From positions 4,786,501-4,850,500 of the forward strand of contig NC_135555.1 of assembly GCF_964340395.1 (NCBI RefSeq): 64,000 nt of DNA, read 5' to 3'. Positions within the stretch are counted from its first letter, which is position 1. Every line of letters starts with the position of its first letter. Source of the stretch: Glandiceps talaboti (lineage: Eukaryota; Hemichordata; Enteropneusta; Spengelidae). The notes beneath the pieces were generated by a model. It searched no databases and was not told the DNA's origin. It saw only the letters and a list, made by a program, of their open reading frames with translations. Both the position numbers and the translations under genes were made by a program. Below are positions 26,988 to 39,390 of this stretch, in pieces.

Positions 26988-29151
26988 GGATAATTCCAGG
27001 TTTATATTCATAACCATTGGAAACAACAAGCTTGTGAGGCTCTAATACATTGGTTTTTAAGTTTGTATACTTTTAGATACATCTCACGGTATTTACCTTT
27101 CAGTAGGAAGGTGGAAAGATTGTCCCAACACAATACATGTGTACATCTTTCTTAAACAGCGCCCTCTATTGGTTTGTCTTGTAGTTTGCAAGTGACGAAT
27201 GGTAATCTTCTAGTATAAATATATGATATCGTTGCTATCTGCACAATTGTTGTAATGGAATATATTCATAAGGTATTTGCTACTAGGCACAGTTGTGTCA
27301 GTGTCTTGCACAACATCTGCAGATTGACACCTAGAAACATCTCCATAAAATTTCAGTCCTATCCACATGGTAGATTTCCAAACGTAACATTTCACCAAAA
27401 TTCACATTTTTAGACCAATTTTGCATATCTCTGATGGTATCATCATGCCCTGAATAATTCTTCATATACACATCCCCAGAAACATACACACAAAATTTTA
27501 GCCTATTCTGTCTAGTAGTTTTTGAGTTGAACTTTTATAGAACTAAAAATCACATTTTTGACACTTGAGAAACAAAAAAGAGAACTAATTTGAGCCACTC
27601 TAACAAAATGAATGACCCAAGATGTAGTGTTGAAAGAAGATAAATCTGTATGCATTCGTTCGTTCAATTCCCTTCAAAGTAAATCTTTATTCATATACAT
27701 GTATCTGATTTGATAAGACTACCACCACCATAATGATGTCTCAAAAAACTGAATATCATACAATGATTATGTACACAAGATATTGTAGTTCCTTTGCTAT
27801 GAGTAAACTGACACTCTTATGTGTATTACCCAGAAATAATAACGGTGAACAAGGCACTTGTTTTAAACGAATGTCCATCACAAATTACAAACACATTGGT
27901 AGCAAGTAATGAATTTCTGCAGGCAGGGCATGCAAAGTCTTCAAATGCTGAAAAATTTCTGTTTTATAAAATATTTCTGTTTTAACTTTCAAGTGTTTTT
28001 CTTCACCCTGAAGAAAAGCAGAAGTCTTTACACTCGCAATTAATTAGTTGATGCCATGTTGTTATAACAGCTGATCTGAAGATTCTCATGATTTCAAAGC
28101 ACAAGATTTTAATATCGTGCACTCTTGAGTGCTTCATGAAATTGCATTACTGTACATGTGACTATTTAGAATGAAACATTGGCCACTGAGGGCGCTCTTC
28201 CCATCCCTTTCCACAAATGAACTGCATGATTGCTGTTCTGCAACAAAATGTTGTTGCATCCAATCATATCAGTCCAAAAATAGGAGATCACATATCACAT
28301 ATAAGCAACTGTTGTTGCACTGTTGATTGATGAATTTAAGTTTTGTTGACATATAAGGAACACATATACACATATCTGACATCTCTTTTGGCAACAGTAG
28401 GTATGAGTCTTTTATTTGGATTCCTTAGCACTATCCTACAGTGTGCCAACAGTCCTGAGGGGGGAGAGATGATACAGACACTCTGGTGGCATATTTTACA
28501 GCCTTGTGTCCATCATATTCATTGCAACTATCAGATACCAGTCCTAACATTCAAACACACAATTACTGCAATATTTTGTCATATTTTTTCCAATACAATA
28601 TTACATGAATATCAATATGAATTATCAAAGTATCACTATTCCCATTGATAAGACACACATCATATTTAAACTTGACATTTTTTTCACAATAATTGCAAAT
28701 TGCCCATAATATCGAGCAGTTAAAATAAATATCTTACATCAAAGGACAGCAGATTAATAAAATGATTTTGCAAGTTGTTCATACTTTCTCCTTCAATACC
28801 AGAGAAGAGCAAGACATGACAAACTGACAATGTTCCTTAAAGGGATAAATTTCATACCAAATCCTCTCTGAATATGATGTGATGTTGACTAATTCTTCAG
28901 AAACATTTGATTCAGAGTAGAATGCTGATAATAAGTACATTACATGTCATTTGTTCATCATTTAAATGTTATGGCAACTTCAAATCTTTGTACTTGATGG
29001 TATATTTCATTTACTTGTCTCAAGAATTGAAGTTAAAAGTTAAGATTAATTCTTAGTTATGAGTAAAAATGTATTTTTTGTATTTAACCATACACAAACT
29101 CCTCTGCTCATATCCTTGGCACCCTAATGAGAGGTGTCTATTTTTACTTGG

Positions 29152-29502
29152 TTAAAGTGGCATAAGTTGAACTTATAAAGTTGTTACTAAAGTGAAAATA
29201 CTAAAAACCCACATCCCAGTATAATGTTAATGTTGATGCATGTCTTCTATAGCATTACAATTATCTTCTGGCATTGTTAGAACAGATGATTGCATGGTAG
29301 GGATTTTCTGAACATTTTTGATACATATGATAAATTATGTCATCAGATCATTTATGAGTTATATCTTAATACCAGGTTTTAGTTCAGTTAATTGCAAGTG
29401 GTGGTTAAGTCTACTTCAGTAAGTACAATACTGCGAGTACTTTTTGAATATACAGCAAAAAATATGCCTAAATATGCATAAACTCAGCTTGTGCCCCTTT
29501 AA
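29152..29502 (-). mobile_element. TTAA-flanked MITE, copy 1
   Basis: The ends are TTAAAGTGGCATAAGTTGA and, reversed from the right, TTAAAGGGGCACAAGCTGA, with TTAA on both sides. Its reverse complement aligns along its length with 62467-62796, sharing ATAAATGATCTGAT, CATAATTTATCATA and AAAAATGTTCA. It is a two-copy family in this window with a piggyBac-like target site. Confidence 0.8.
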
Positions 29503-31067
29503 TGTCAAGACAAACAACCGTATCCAATCAATCAGGAAATACAAAGGAGCATGATTTCAGACAATCAAGATCACCATGACAATGGAAAATCTCATGATAG
29601 GTCTTATACATATGCAAATAATGTTGAAGTTCTGAAAATATGAGATGAAAATGTCAAGTGGTTTGACATTTGAAGACTGTACTGCTGAACAATAAGAATT
29701 ACATAGGAGCACTGGCAATATGTTTTCCGTAAGTGGAGACATACACTCATTAATGTCATTTTCTATACTGCCATTTACAAAGCCTTTAGCCAACAGAATA
29801 CATAATGACTAACTTGTAGATCTTTGATGACTTACTATGATGAAATGAGTGTAATTTCTTTGAAAAGAAAAATAGGGGAAAGCTTTGAGACATGGAGAGT
29901 GAGGACTTGATCCCGAGGCATTTCACATTTGGTAGTCTGTATTTCATATGCAGCATAAATATATTTTTCAAACACACTCAAATTGAAATTACAGTGCTCA
30001 GATTACTTACAAAAAATATATTACAGTCAGGTATATGACGTACTTTCATTCATAAGTTGTTTTTGAACACAGGCCAAATAATACAATCAACCAACAAAAA
30101 CAATCAATTCTTCAAAATGTACAAATTTGGATTTCATTAATTTGTCTAAAATTAGTCACAGTATGTTTATATCAAATAGGTTGTACAGACAGCTTTTTTA
30201 TGAGATCAATTACACATGCTTTGAACAATTACAACAAACTTAGTCACTATCAAAATCGAAACAATTGCCATGGTTACCATGGTATTTTAGAAAAAAAATA
30301 TTGTTTTAGCAACTCATTTAAATCATTAAAATCTTACAGAATGGAAACTTTCCAATATTGAAACTCTGCAGTTCATTGTGAAGTGACTTACCATTGTGGG
30401 TGTTCTTTTTATCAACCTTCCCCTCCCCCTACCCCCCACAAAAACAAATCTTTCAGTCTATCCTTTGAAACATTACAAGTCTTTCTACTCAATCTGTGCT
30501 GTAAACTAGCCCATAATCACTGAAAATACCTATATTTTTACAATTAAGAAGTTCCTGATAAATAAATGAATTAATGGCTATAGTATTCAGAACTGTCATA
30601 CAATTCTGGTTTATGATATATGTAATTTCATAAAAATGTCTCTGGTGGAAATTCTCCAAGCAAACCTACACCAATGATATCACACTTTGGGTCAGAGAGA
30701 TTCTTTCTGAGAAAAAATTACTGCTACGGAAAATGCTCTATCGACAACCTAAGATAGACACAAACTAAAACTATTGTTGTTACATGGAGTAGATGAAACA
30801 AGTGGGTGATTGTGGTGTCTTGGTTGTAGTATAGACAGTGTCTATGGTTACAAGGACATAATCATCCTGGAATCGAGATAGTGTGAACACTGAATGAGGT
30901 TGAATGTGTGGCCATTTTTGAAAACAACTTGCTACAAGAAATGCCACCTTATTGTGAGTGTAATCCTACAGATAGGTTATGTCAATATGTCATAACATAC
31001 GTTGTAGTCTGTGTCTATGTTAGATTGCCGATAACTGATCTGCCATCATTAATATATTTAACATATG

Positions 31068-34000
31068 TTAATAATGGATTAGGGAATGGAATGGATGACT
31101 TAGTTTACTCTGGCCATCTAAATCTATCAGCTCTATGACAACCAAACATAGCGTTACTTCTCCTCCCATATCAGACACCAATTTACTGGCAGCTTTCATT
31201 GTACCTGCAAGATAAGTGGAAATGAAATTTTTTTTTTTTAAATTCTGAATAAAAATAAAAATAGAAATACACAATACATAGAAAAAGAGAAAGTACAAAT
31301 TCTGGTGGAATAAATCCCAATTCAATTCAATTCAATTGTCCAAAGTTACTATTTCTGTGGTTTTGAGAGACTGTTAGGTAAACAAAACAACACCATTACC
31401 TCCTGTAGCAAGCAGATCATCAATAATGACAACTTTTTGGCCTTCTTTGATGGCATCACTCTGGGCTTCAAATATATCCTGGAAAGTAACAAACAACAGA
31501 ATTGTGAATTTTGATAATACCATAAATCTACTTTTAAACCAATAAAAGAAATGTCATTGTTTGTTTGTTTGTTTGTTTGTTCAACAAGCACAATGCCAGC
31601 CAGCAATTTATGACTACAGCCAACACGCTTGTTGTCATTTTCAGGTTGTCTGCAAGTAACACCATACAGCCATGGGACTTGCAAGAATCTAATATGGCTG
31701 CTGTAAAATAAGCTTGCTACCAAAATGGTGAATTTTTTTGGCTTGTTCAATGATAATGAAGTTCAAATTATGACTTTGCACACAGCTGATTAATTTCAGC
31801 TATAGCTCGACCTTCTTAACAGTGGCTGTGCATATGCATTGCAGACCTATTATGTTGGACCAACACAATTTTCCACATTTTAAAAATCTGTAATGCGAGA
31901 TAGTTAATTCAAACACTTTTCATCAACTTACCTTGCCATATTCTAAGGTGTACTCTACACTTGCACATTTGCCAGGTAATTTTCCTTTCTTTCTAATTGG
32001 AACAAATGCTGCCCCAAGTTTAACTGCAACCATTGGCCCAAACAAGAAACCCCTTGCTTCTAAGCCTAAGAATGTAAACATTAGTTGGTAAAATTAGTGT
32101 GTGCAGCATACTACATGTACTATCATTGTGGTTTTTTTATTCAAATAATAATAATTATTAATATTATCTTTTCGGACACCTAAATATGGGCTAAAATTTG
32201 GTCACATTTTTCATGGCCCTCATTTTTTGGGAATGGCCACCTTTTTGTTGAGCAGAGGGCCCCCATTTTACAAATCCTTGATCAAACACTGAAATAATGA
32301 TAATGGCACGGTATCACAACTGATTATATTGAAACACCAATAACTGATTGGCTGACTTGTAAATTGAATCACAATGAATCACAGTATTCAGTCAGGAGAT
32401 ATTGCCATGAACATCCACAACAAATATCAAAACATTTACCAAAAAGTGTGAGACCTTTCACCCCAAGTACATTTTGGTGAAATATCAAGGATCAGATAAT
32501 TATCATAATAATGCTAGTTTTATGTTTTAGTGCTTTCTCACACTATCCTCAAAACTCAGAGGGCTTTACAATTATCTGATATCATTCCTGGCATGGACCT
32601 ATAATGGCACAATGGTCATTGATACTTCCTCAGTTCCCCGGGGAGCATACAACCCATTGCAGCATCTGTTAAAGTGCATAGGATTAAAGCATTCACATTA
32701 TAACCTCTCTCCAACTAGGTTCCCAAACTACACAGCTGGGTTGACTGAAGCACAATTGTAGTTGAAATCTTGCTAAATGACTTTCACCATTCGGAAACAT
32801 TTAGGCTTGAACCATATACCCTATACAGGTTTCATGTAGGGTCTATGCTTGAACCAGCAACAAACAGATTCCAAGCCAGCTTCAGTAACTTTTTGACCAT
32901 TATGACTCCATCATCTTGAAATGATTTATCATATAGCCATCCCTAGCAACTATACACTCCTACCAAATATGAAATCTAACTGCCAGAATATTGAAAAAAA
33001 AAGATTAACATGACTAAATGACAAGATGTGATGTGTCTTGCCTTCCTTGTAGCCAACACTCATGTAAGATAAATATACTACCTATATTTATCTTACATGC
33101 ACTGTTTATACACTCACTTGAGATCCACATCATACATCACGGCATCATTCTTAGTAATGGTACTTATCACATTCAACAATAGCGTAAATGTGACACATTT
33201 CTGAAGACACCTTGGTGTCAAAATTCTAAGAACTGAAATATCAACAGTACATGGCCAAATAGAGAAACACTCCCTTGGAGTCGTAATACATTATGATGAA
33301 GTATAATACGTCTTCCTAAACCTATCAAGTGTGAACTTTCATCTTTCCAAAGCTATATAATCCTATTTTGGTTACTTCTACTCGGCAGATTGGTTTGAAA
33401 TTTGGTGGCATGATCTTATGGCTTTCAGATGAAATGTAATGACACCCCCCCCCCCCCCCCATATCATATACCTAGCATCATTTTCTGTACCATTCCCTGG
33501 TACACTTTGCCCAGATATGGTATGTAGCCCACTCATCAATATCTGTTTGCTCAGTGATTCGGTTTTGATTTTCTCCCATTATCTTTACGTTCTTGAGCAT
33601 AAAATAATGTTTTCTACGAATTTATGTGGTTACGTGATTTAAATGATGTTTAGGTGCCACTACATAGCATATATATGATAACAATTTTATGGCCCAGATG
33701 TGGGTTTTGTGGACCTCAGAGGTATGGCATATGGGTCCTCCTAAAGTCTGGACCCTCGGGCAACAAAACCCATATCTGGGCCGTAAGAAGATGCACGATA
33801 ATGTGTCTAAAAATGTAATTTTTGGTCAAAGGATTTCTCAGATAAAAAAATCGTTCTCAATGTAATGACCACCTTATGAAGATGCAAATTAGTTCTAATA
33901 ATGTGAAATGACATCTCTGAAGATAATTTTTTCTAATTGTAATGACCACATTATGAAGATGCAAATTAGCCCTAAAATGTGATTTTGGGGTAAATGATTT

Positions 34001-36841
34001 CAGTTCCCAAAACTAACGGTAGTAATGCACAAATTAGCAAAAATACACATAATATGACTGAATCCAACAGCTACACAACCTAAACATTATATTTCAGTCA
34101 GATTAGACACTGGTAGTTGTGAATGGCCATCAAAAATTTGATAGGAAAGAAATTTTGGCTCCACTTTATTTTTGGCGGGAAAAACGTTTAGTCTGTAGCA
34201 TACTTAAACTACATGATTTCTGTATGTTTATTATTCATGCTTAATAAATAAATCTGCCTTTTATTGTCTGTAGTCACTAAGGATTTAACAGAAATGATTC
34301 CATTCTTTATGCTGATTTATTATCCTACAAACATTGACTAACTGGATATCAACTAATAGCAGCTAGGAAAAAAACCAGCCTTGTCTTGTTCCCTTAAATA
34401 TGCTGAAAAAATATGTTTAGAGCCAAAATACCTACATTCACAGTATATCATATTTTTCTTTTGCTAGATTGTCAGCAGCTGATATACCCTAAGCTATAAT
34501 CTACAAATTTGTACCAACACCTACCAACAATCACATCAACTTGACCAACTCTTGTCTTAATCGTGTCTGCCAAAATATCAATCAATAGCGCAAATACTTT
34601 GGGATCTTTTAAAACTGGAAAAATGTCTCTGAAAAATAAAGATGATAAATCATGTCAATGGAAAGACCTCTAACAATATGAGAGAGAAAACAACACATGC
34701 TCAAAAGCACTTGAGCAATAGATCCAGATCACGACTTCAATTATGATATTTATGAAAACACAAATGGGAATCTCTGTCATCATTAGCACCATTCATATGC
34801 AAATGTTACATCCAAATCTTGTAAAAAAAACACCCACAGGTGTTTGATATCCTTTAATACTGGTTGTTGTATTTGATTAGTACACCTTTAGATTCTTTTT
34901 TCACGTCAGTTTGAATGAAAACAGACAATAGGTTTAAAGGGACAGTGGCCACCCACAGACACTAATAATATAATAGTATGACAGTATACCCTATGACGTG
35001 TGAGTGTAAGTGTGGCATATTGTGACTCCAAGTACTAGCACAAGTGGTTGTGATGTTGGTGGGAGGGGGGGGGAGGGGGGGGGCAGTATTTTCACAATCG
35101 TTTGGGGTTCTCACTTAACTCTGAGTCACTCTAGTCTTACCTAACATAAAATCACAAATATGAACACTTAATGTCGACTCTGAGTAGGGTTAAATTTAGG
35201 TCCGGTACAATGGGGTGTTTAGAGTTATATCTTTAGTGTCTGACACAAAATTCCATTTGATTATTAATTATAGTTTCCTAGATAAAGAAGGTTCCAGGGT
35301 TAAAGTTCAGAGTATCAAATGAAGGCTAGCTAATACTGGATGACTTTGGTATGTGATCTGTGTCAGGTACAAAAATTCAGTGTGAATTGAGTCCCAAATC
35401 TAGCTTATTAGTTTTACTACTTTGTGTAAGCCTCAGAGTGAAACTCACACTTGCAGTCTGAACCATGTCTGAACATAGAAACAGTGAGCAGCAGTAAACA
35501 TTGCAAGAATGCATGTAAACTTACATTGTTACTTACATTGTCACTGGTATCTCAGACCACTATAGTGGTCTGAGCTTGTATGTCATGGGGTTCTGTTATT
35601 ATTACATAAACTTATAATATATATCAAAAACAGAGTCTGTAAAAATCATACTGTGCAATCATACATGGAAAGATTGCATACTCATTTGCATACAACATAT
35701 AAACAATCATGTGTCATACATTTTCAATGGCACTTTCACTGGTAAGCAGCAGGAAAAAATGACAACAGGTTCAATTGTAATGATGTTGTGTAGACAGTAT
35801 TCTCCACACAACTTTGTATAGGATGTGATAGGTGTGATCAGTAGATAGGTATACAATGTATGTATGACACATTAATTAGGGATGTACATTATAATTATAT
35901 ACAGCCAGAGGAGTGGACAATCACAGCCTACTATTAAATCTGATAGAAAATGACTAATGTTCAGGCCATTACACTAGAGAAGTTGGCATCACATTCTGGT
36001 ACCTATAGTCTTGATGTTACATGTGGTATATATCAAATCATCTCTTCAGCCCATATAGCTCAGTGAGAAATCGTGAAAAAAAAGTGTTCATGCAAATGAG
36101 AAAACTTTCAACTATTAGAATGGTGTAAACAATGTATAAGCAGCAATTCCTGAACTGACAAATATACAATATTCGGACATTATGTAACTGTAACTGCAGC
36201 CCCCAATGAAGTTGTACACCAATGTATGATTGGGCAGAATTCTTTGATTGATTATCAAAGACATGATGTTAAGGTAGACATACTCTTGGCTATCACCTGC
36301 TGGCCTCACAATTAATACTATTGTAATATTTTTGTATAGTTGGCAAATGAAATGTATTGATTGCTGTAAAGAAGTGTACTGTGGTAGGAAGCATGGGGTT
36401 AGGAGGCATGGAGGTAGAAGGGAAATGACTGCTCCTGGGGTTTAATTGTTAAAATAGTTACAACGCATGAACAAAAGTATCTCATACATGGTCATTTCAG
36501 ACTTCACACTATAGTATCATGGCTCCACCCTCCCCTTCGGACCCCTCCTCCTCCTTAATTTCTGCTCGTTCCCATATCGATTTCAATAATCATATACAAT
36601 GACACTAACAATAACATTCCCCAAACAAGGTAGAAATGTGACATAACTTTAGCCAAAATTGAGATGAAACACGGTCTTCGCCTGACATGTTTCATCTCAG
36701 ACCACTGTTTTGATTTGTACTCATTTGATTACAAATTCGGATCGTACGAAACGTTTACCTGAAATTAATACCAGGCTTTGGGAAGTCTGGGAATGATCTG
36801 ATGCATTCTTTCACTGTCTGGATAGCATCTTTGGAAGCCAT
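31068..36841 (-). CDS. APRT: Adenine phosphoribosyltransferase (5 exons, complete)
   Basis: APRT is the cytosolic purine-salvage enzyme converting adenine and PRPP to AMP and pyrophosphate. Exons from the start: 36841-36759, 34628-34525, 32065-31932, 31478-31400, 31204-31068. Phases close to 178 aa (human 180). The N-terminus has [29 protein letters not shown] follows in exon 3, then [11 protein letters not shown] and the flexible-loop region ending LEYGK. The PRPP-binding signature [14 protein letters not shown] is at residues about 123-136. The C-terminal tail is diverged, as is common. The start is the methionine opening exon 1, 13 residues before the conserved RSFPDFP. It is convergent with NEDD8. 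Confidence 0.96.
31555..31583. repeat. (TTTG)n microsatellite
   Basis: About seven TTTG units in the APRT intron between exons 3 and 4. Confidence 0.9.
32520..32830 (+). repeat. Interspersed repeat copy (same family as 13180-13320)
   Basis: It contains CTGGCATGGACCTATAATGG, GATACTTCCTCAGTTCC and GGGGAGCATACAACCCATTG in the order seen, inverted, at 13180-13320. The 3' half (AACTAGGTTCCC, CTGGGTTGACTGAAGCAC, TGCTAAATGACTTTCACC) is not present in the shorter copy. It lies in an APRT intron. Confidence 0.7.
33061..33099. repeat. Perfect inverted repeat, 17-bp arms, 5-bp loop
   Basis: CATGTAAGATAAATATA (33061-33077) and its exact complement (33083-33099) are separated by CTACC. It lies in an APRT intron. 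Confidence 0.9.
33687..33786. mobile_element. Foldback element with 24-bp terminal inverted repeats
   Basis: GGCCCAGATGTGGGTTTTGT at 33691-33710 is repeated in inverse at 33762-33781 with one mismatch, and similarity extends a further four bases out. It is about 100 bp in total and lies in an APRT intron. Confidence 0.75.
35058..35084 (+). repeat. G-rich run, possible G-quadruplex
   Basis: Two poly-G runs of 8-9 bases are separated by single A bases within about 27 bp in the first APRT intron. On the APRT sense strand it is C-rich. Confidence 0.7.
35551..35574. repeat. Perfect 24-bp palindrome
   Basis: CTCAGACCACTA is followed immediately by its exact reverse complement, with no loop. It lies in the first APRT intron. 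Confidence 0.9.
36006..36280. mobile_element. Truncated second copy of the element at 195-556
   Basis: It begins with TAGTCT and shares ordered words with the copy at 195-556: TTCATGCAAATGAG, GTATAAGCAG, ATATACAATATT and GGACATTATGTA. The right terminal repeat was not recognised, so it is probably 3' truncated or diverged. It lies in the first APRT intron. Confidence 0.65.
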
Positions 36842-37220
36842 GTCACGTTGCCACGATTTTAAAGAGTTTCAAGAAGGCAACCAATTCAATGTAATAATGG
36901 GTTTAGTAGCCAGATAAGCGTGCCTTATTCAGTCAGCCTCGTGTTCCATATCGTAATGATGTCACTTCCGTCAGTGAACTGATTATGCTAATCATATACG
37001 TACGCGCGCATCACTCGTATTTATGTACAAACTACAGTGAGAAAAACAGTGAGACTACACAACTTCTCTGACAACTTCAGAAGTGTGAGGACCACACATT
37101 CTCACAGAGCAGACAGCACGGATCGAGATCTCGCTAGGCAGCTGAATGGACGTTTGTTGTAACTGGTAAAATTGTGACGACGTGGGAGAATAAGTTTCCA
37201 GATCGACTCTACAGAGGTAT
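36842..37220. promoter_or_regulatory. APRT promoter, possibly bidirectional with the macroglobulin gene
   Basis: This stretch is richer in CpG than its surroundings. It has an ETS-type CACTTCCG (36963-36970) overlapping a CRE-like TGATGTCA (36957-36964), and an ATTGG on the minus strand near 36891. A donor-like CAGAG|GTATGA near 37216 could end a non-coding first exon of the plus-strand macroglobulin gene, whose first coding exon is preceded by a strong acceptor at 44394. That link is inference. Confidence 0.45.
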
Positions 37221-37647
37221 GATAGCGTTCCGATAGTTTTACATGTGTTGACTGTCGGAGATTGGTCTAGTTTGTAATACAGTATCGTTACGTTAGCATT
37301 TACACCTCCACTCACAGTAGAAACCCTGTTGGCGGACTGTTGTGCTTGAGTTCAATGATAGCCTGAAATCCATTTGATTGGAAAGACGAATGTAAAAAAT
37401 CCAGTCCGCATTGATTCCCACCTAGTTCAATGAATGATTGATTCCTGAAGTTGAAGGCCATTGGCATTAAATGAGAATACAGTAAAACACAAGGGTAATA
37501 GTTACGTCGTGGGGGAAGGGGGGGGGGTGTTGTCTTGGGAAGCATCATCTGGAGGCCTTTCATGCATTGGAGGTAGATCTCTTCCTACCTGTGGTAACTG
37601 TAGCAATGTTCTGCTCTGTCACATTAATAATTTGCTGTTGTGTGGAT

Positions 37648-37687
37648 TTTGTTTTGTTTTGTTTTGTTTTGTTTTGTTTTGTTTTGC
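37648..37687. repeat. (GTTTT)n microsatellite
   Basis: Eight near-perfect GTTTT units. Confidence 0.93.
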
Positions 37688-38504
37688 TAAGCTTGACAGA
37701 AAATAAAAAAAGTGTAAAAGATAAAAGATTCAGCAAACAAAAAGAAGGCTACACTGCAGTTACTGCAACTTATATATATCACCTTGATATCGTGTTTGAG
37801 ATCATAGATATATTATAACAATGTGTGTTTTATCATTTCCCATACACTGTCAGGTTTTATTTACAAAAATATTACTATATAATAAAAAATACAATGTAAT
37901 ACTCCACAGGAACGATAATTAATAGGGTATCATCATGGTAAGTTTTCCTGTCAGCATTACAGTATGTAGTGCCTGGCAGAAAGAAATGTTTCTGTTTAAG
38001 TGTTTTTATCTCTCCCTTATGTCACTTTTTTACCAGTAATTATTTCTATGCTGCATTATGTATACGGGTTAATAAACAATATATTGCCATTATCTATAAT
38101 GTACCTGATAGAACTTGTATACATACAAAATTAGAAGTGTGACTCAAATTTGCAGTTACTTTGCGAAAATATGTACTTCCAAGCATATATGGTGTTTGGT
38201 TCTATGTATTGCCTTGCCCATACAAATATGACCTACTTACATCTCATTACATGATTGGTGCTGTTGTGTTCCTGGCACAACCACATTACAAAAGACTTTC
38301 ACTGCATGAATGCTGTGGACAACACTTTACAACTGTAGGTGTTTATAGTTTTATCACATAGTCGCTTTGCTCATATACAAAGGAACCTGTTGACCAGTTG
38401 AATACCTATAATGTTTATATAGTGACATCATTTTTTTGACTCCAGTTATAATTAATTAACTTTATTACTTAACAACATGCTGTGGAAAGCATGGTATAGT
38501 AAAC

Positions 38505-38984
38505 ACAATACGATACAATACAATACAATACAAGACAAAAATACAATACACATTACTTTTCTGCTGGGGGGATCTTTCGAGATGTATCTAAAAGAAATTT
38601 GGCAAAAGGAAGTTTATCATCTGAACTTAGAATATACAAAAATTTATCTTGACTGTTTAAAGTGTTAAAATAAGCACATTTCAAAGATATCGAAGAAAAT
38701 AAAACCTCTCTCTCATTTTCGTGTTGTGGGCAATGAATAATAAAATGAAATTCATCTTCAACCATTGAGGGGCAATACTTGCAAAATCTTTCATTGGCAG
38801 GAATTTTCGGCATACACCTTCTACCCAACTCTATTTGTAAATGAAAATCAGAGACTCTAAATTTTGTAATTAATCTATGACAAGTGGGATTCTTAATCTT
38901 GATTAGGTAGTTTTCTAGTTTGAATACAGTTTTAAAAGTTCTATAAGTTCTAAGTTTATTAGCAATGCACAACACATCAAGCAC
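38505..38984 (-). pseudogene. LINE reverse-transcriptase C-terminal fragment with microsatellite tail
   Basis: The open frame 38984-38553 on the minus strand encodes about 143 aa with a pattern known from the C-terminal region of many invertebrate LINE proteins: FHLQIELGRR, then ERFCKYCPSMVEDEFHFIIH and CPQHENERE. A Cys-x2-Cys and a following His/Cys resemble the small zinc-knuckle of these proteins. No reverse-transcriptase core lies upstream, so the copy is 5' truncated. Just past the stop is a run of about five TATTG units (38545-38505), the kind of simple-repeat 3' tail left by target-primed reverse transcription. The family was not identified. Confidence 0.7.
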
Positions 38985-39159
38985 ACACCTGATGATGTGA
39001 GAGGTGATTGGTAATGGGAGATTTCACATGCAACAGATGTGTTGAGTGCGTCACCAGACATTTTATTTTGGTTGTGTACACACAGACAGATTAGTGGTCT
39101 TCTTTTGGTTTAAAGGCCAGAGTTTCAATCCCAGGTCCCCACATTAGACAAATGGATTA

Positions 39160-39390
39160 ATATACAAATGTGCCTGGCAACAAGTCCATGCCCATAGTAA
39201 CAACCATGTGTACATTGCAAAGATATCAACAGGGATTAATAGATGAGTGGACAAGTGGACAGACATTCCAAAAATGGCCACAAATGTTCTCATTTGCATA
39301 AAAGAAATAACATAAAGTATGGACAGTTGTGCTACAATGCCATTAATACTATTTTTTTTTTAAATGTTCACAAGGCTGCATCAACATTTG
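39160..39390. repeat. Dispersed repeat rich in CCTAGCAAC/CCATAGCAAC words, copy 1
   Basis: It shares GTGCCTGGCAACAAG, GCCCATAGTAACAACC, ATTGCAAAGATA, CAGGGATTAATAGA and ACATTCCAAAAATG, in order, with 55900-56460 and 63330-64000. Confidence 0.7.

Larger units (their letters stand above)
26094..31067. other. Intergenic region between convergent NEDD8 and APRT
   Basis: No gene was supported over about 5 kb. It contains a small hairpin (26190-26208), a 288-bp element with 9-bp target duplications (26700-26987), a TTAA-flanked MITE (29152-29502) and repeat-like sequence at 27420-27560. The APRT 3' UTR must end somewhere here, but no clear signal was found. The short open frames lack composition or similarity to support them. 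Confidence 0.6.

Noticed and set aside
28343-28648. 101-aa plus-strand frame between NEDD8 and APRT
   Set aside because: Biased His/Ile/Tyr composition typical of AT-rich non-coding DNA, with no similarity recognised.
37055-37315. 86-aa minus-strand frame next to APRT
   Set aside because: It overlaps the CpG-containing promoter region, and the protein shows no recognisable pattern.
39080-39135. tRNA-like A/B box words near TTAGTGGTC and GTTTCAATCCC
   Set aside because: The spacing is only roughly right and no cloverleaf or repeat body follows; too weak to call a SINE or tRNA.
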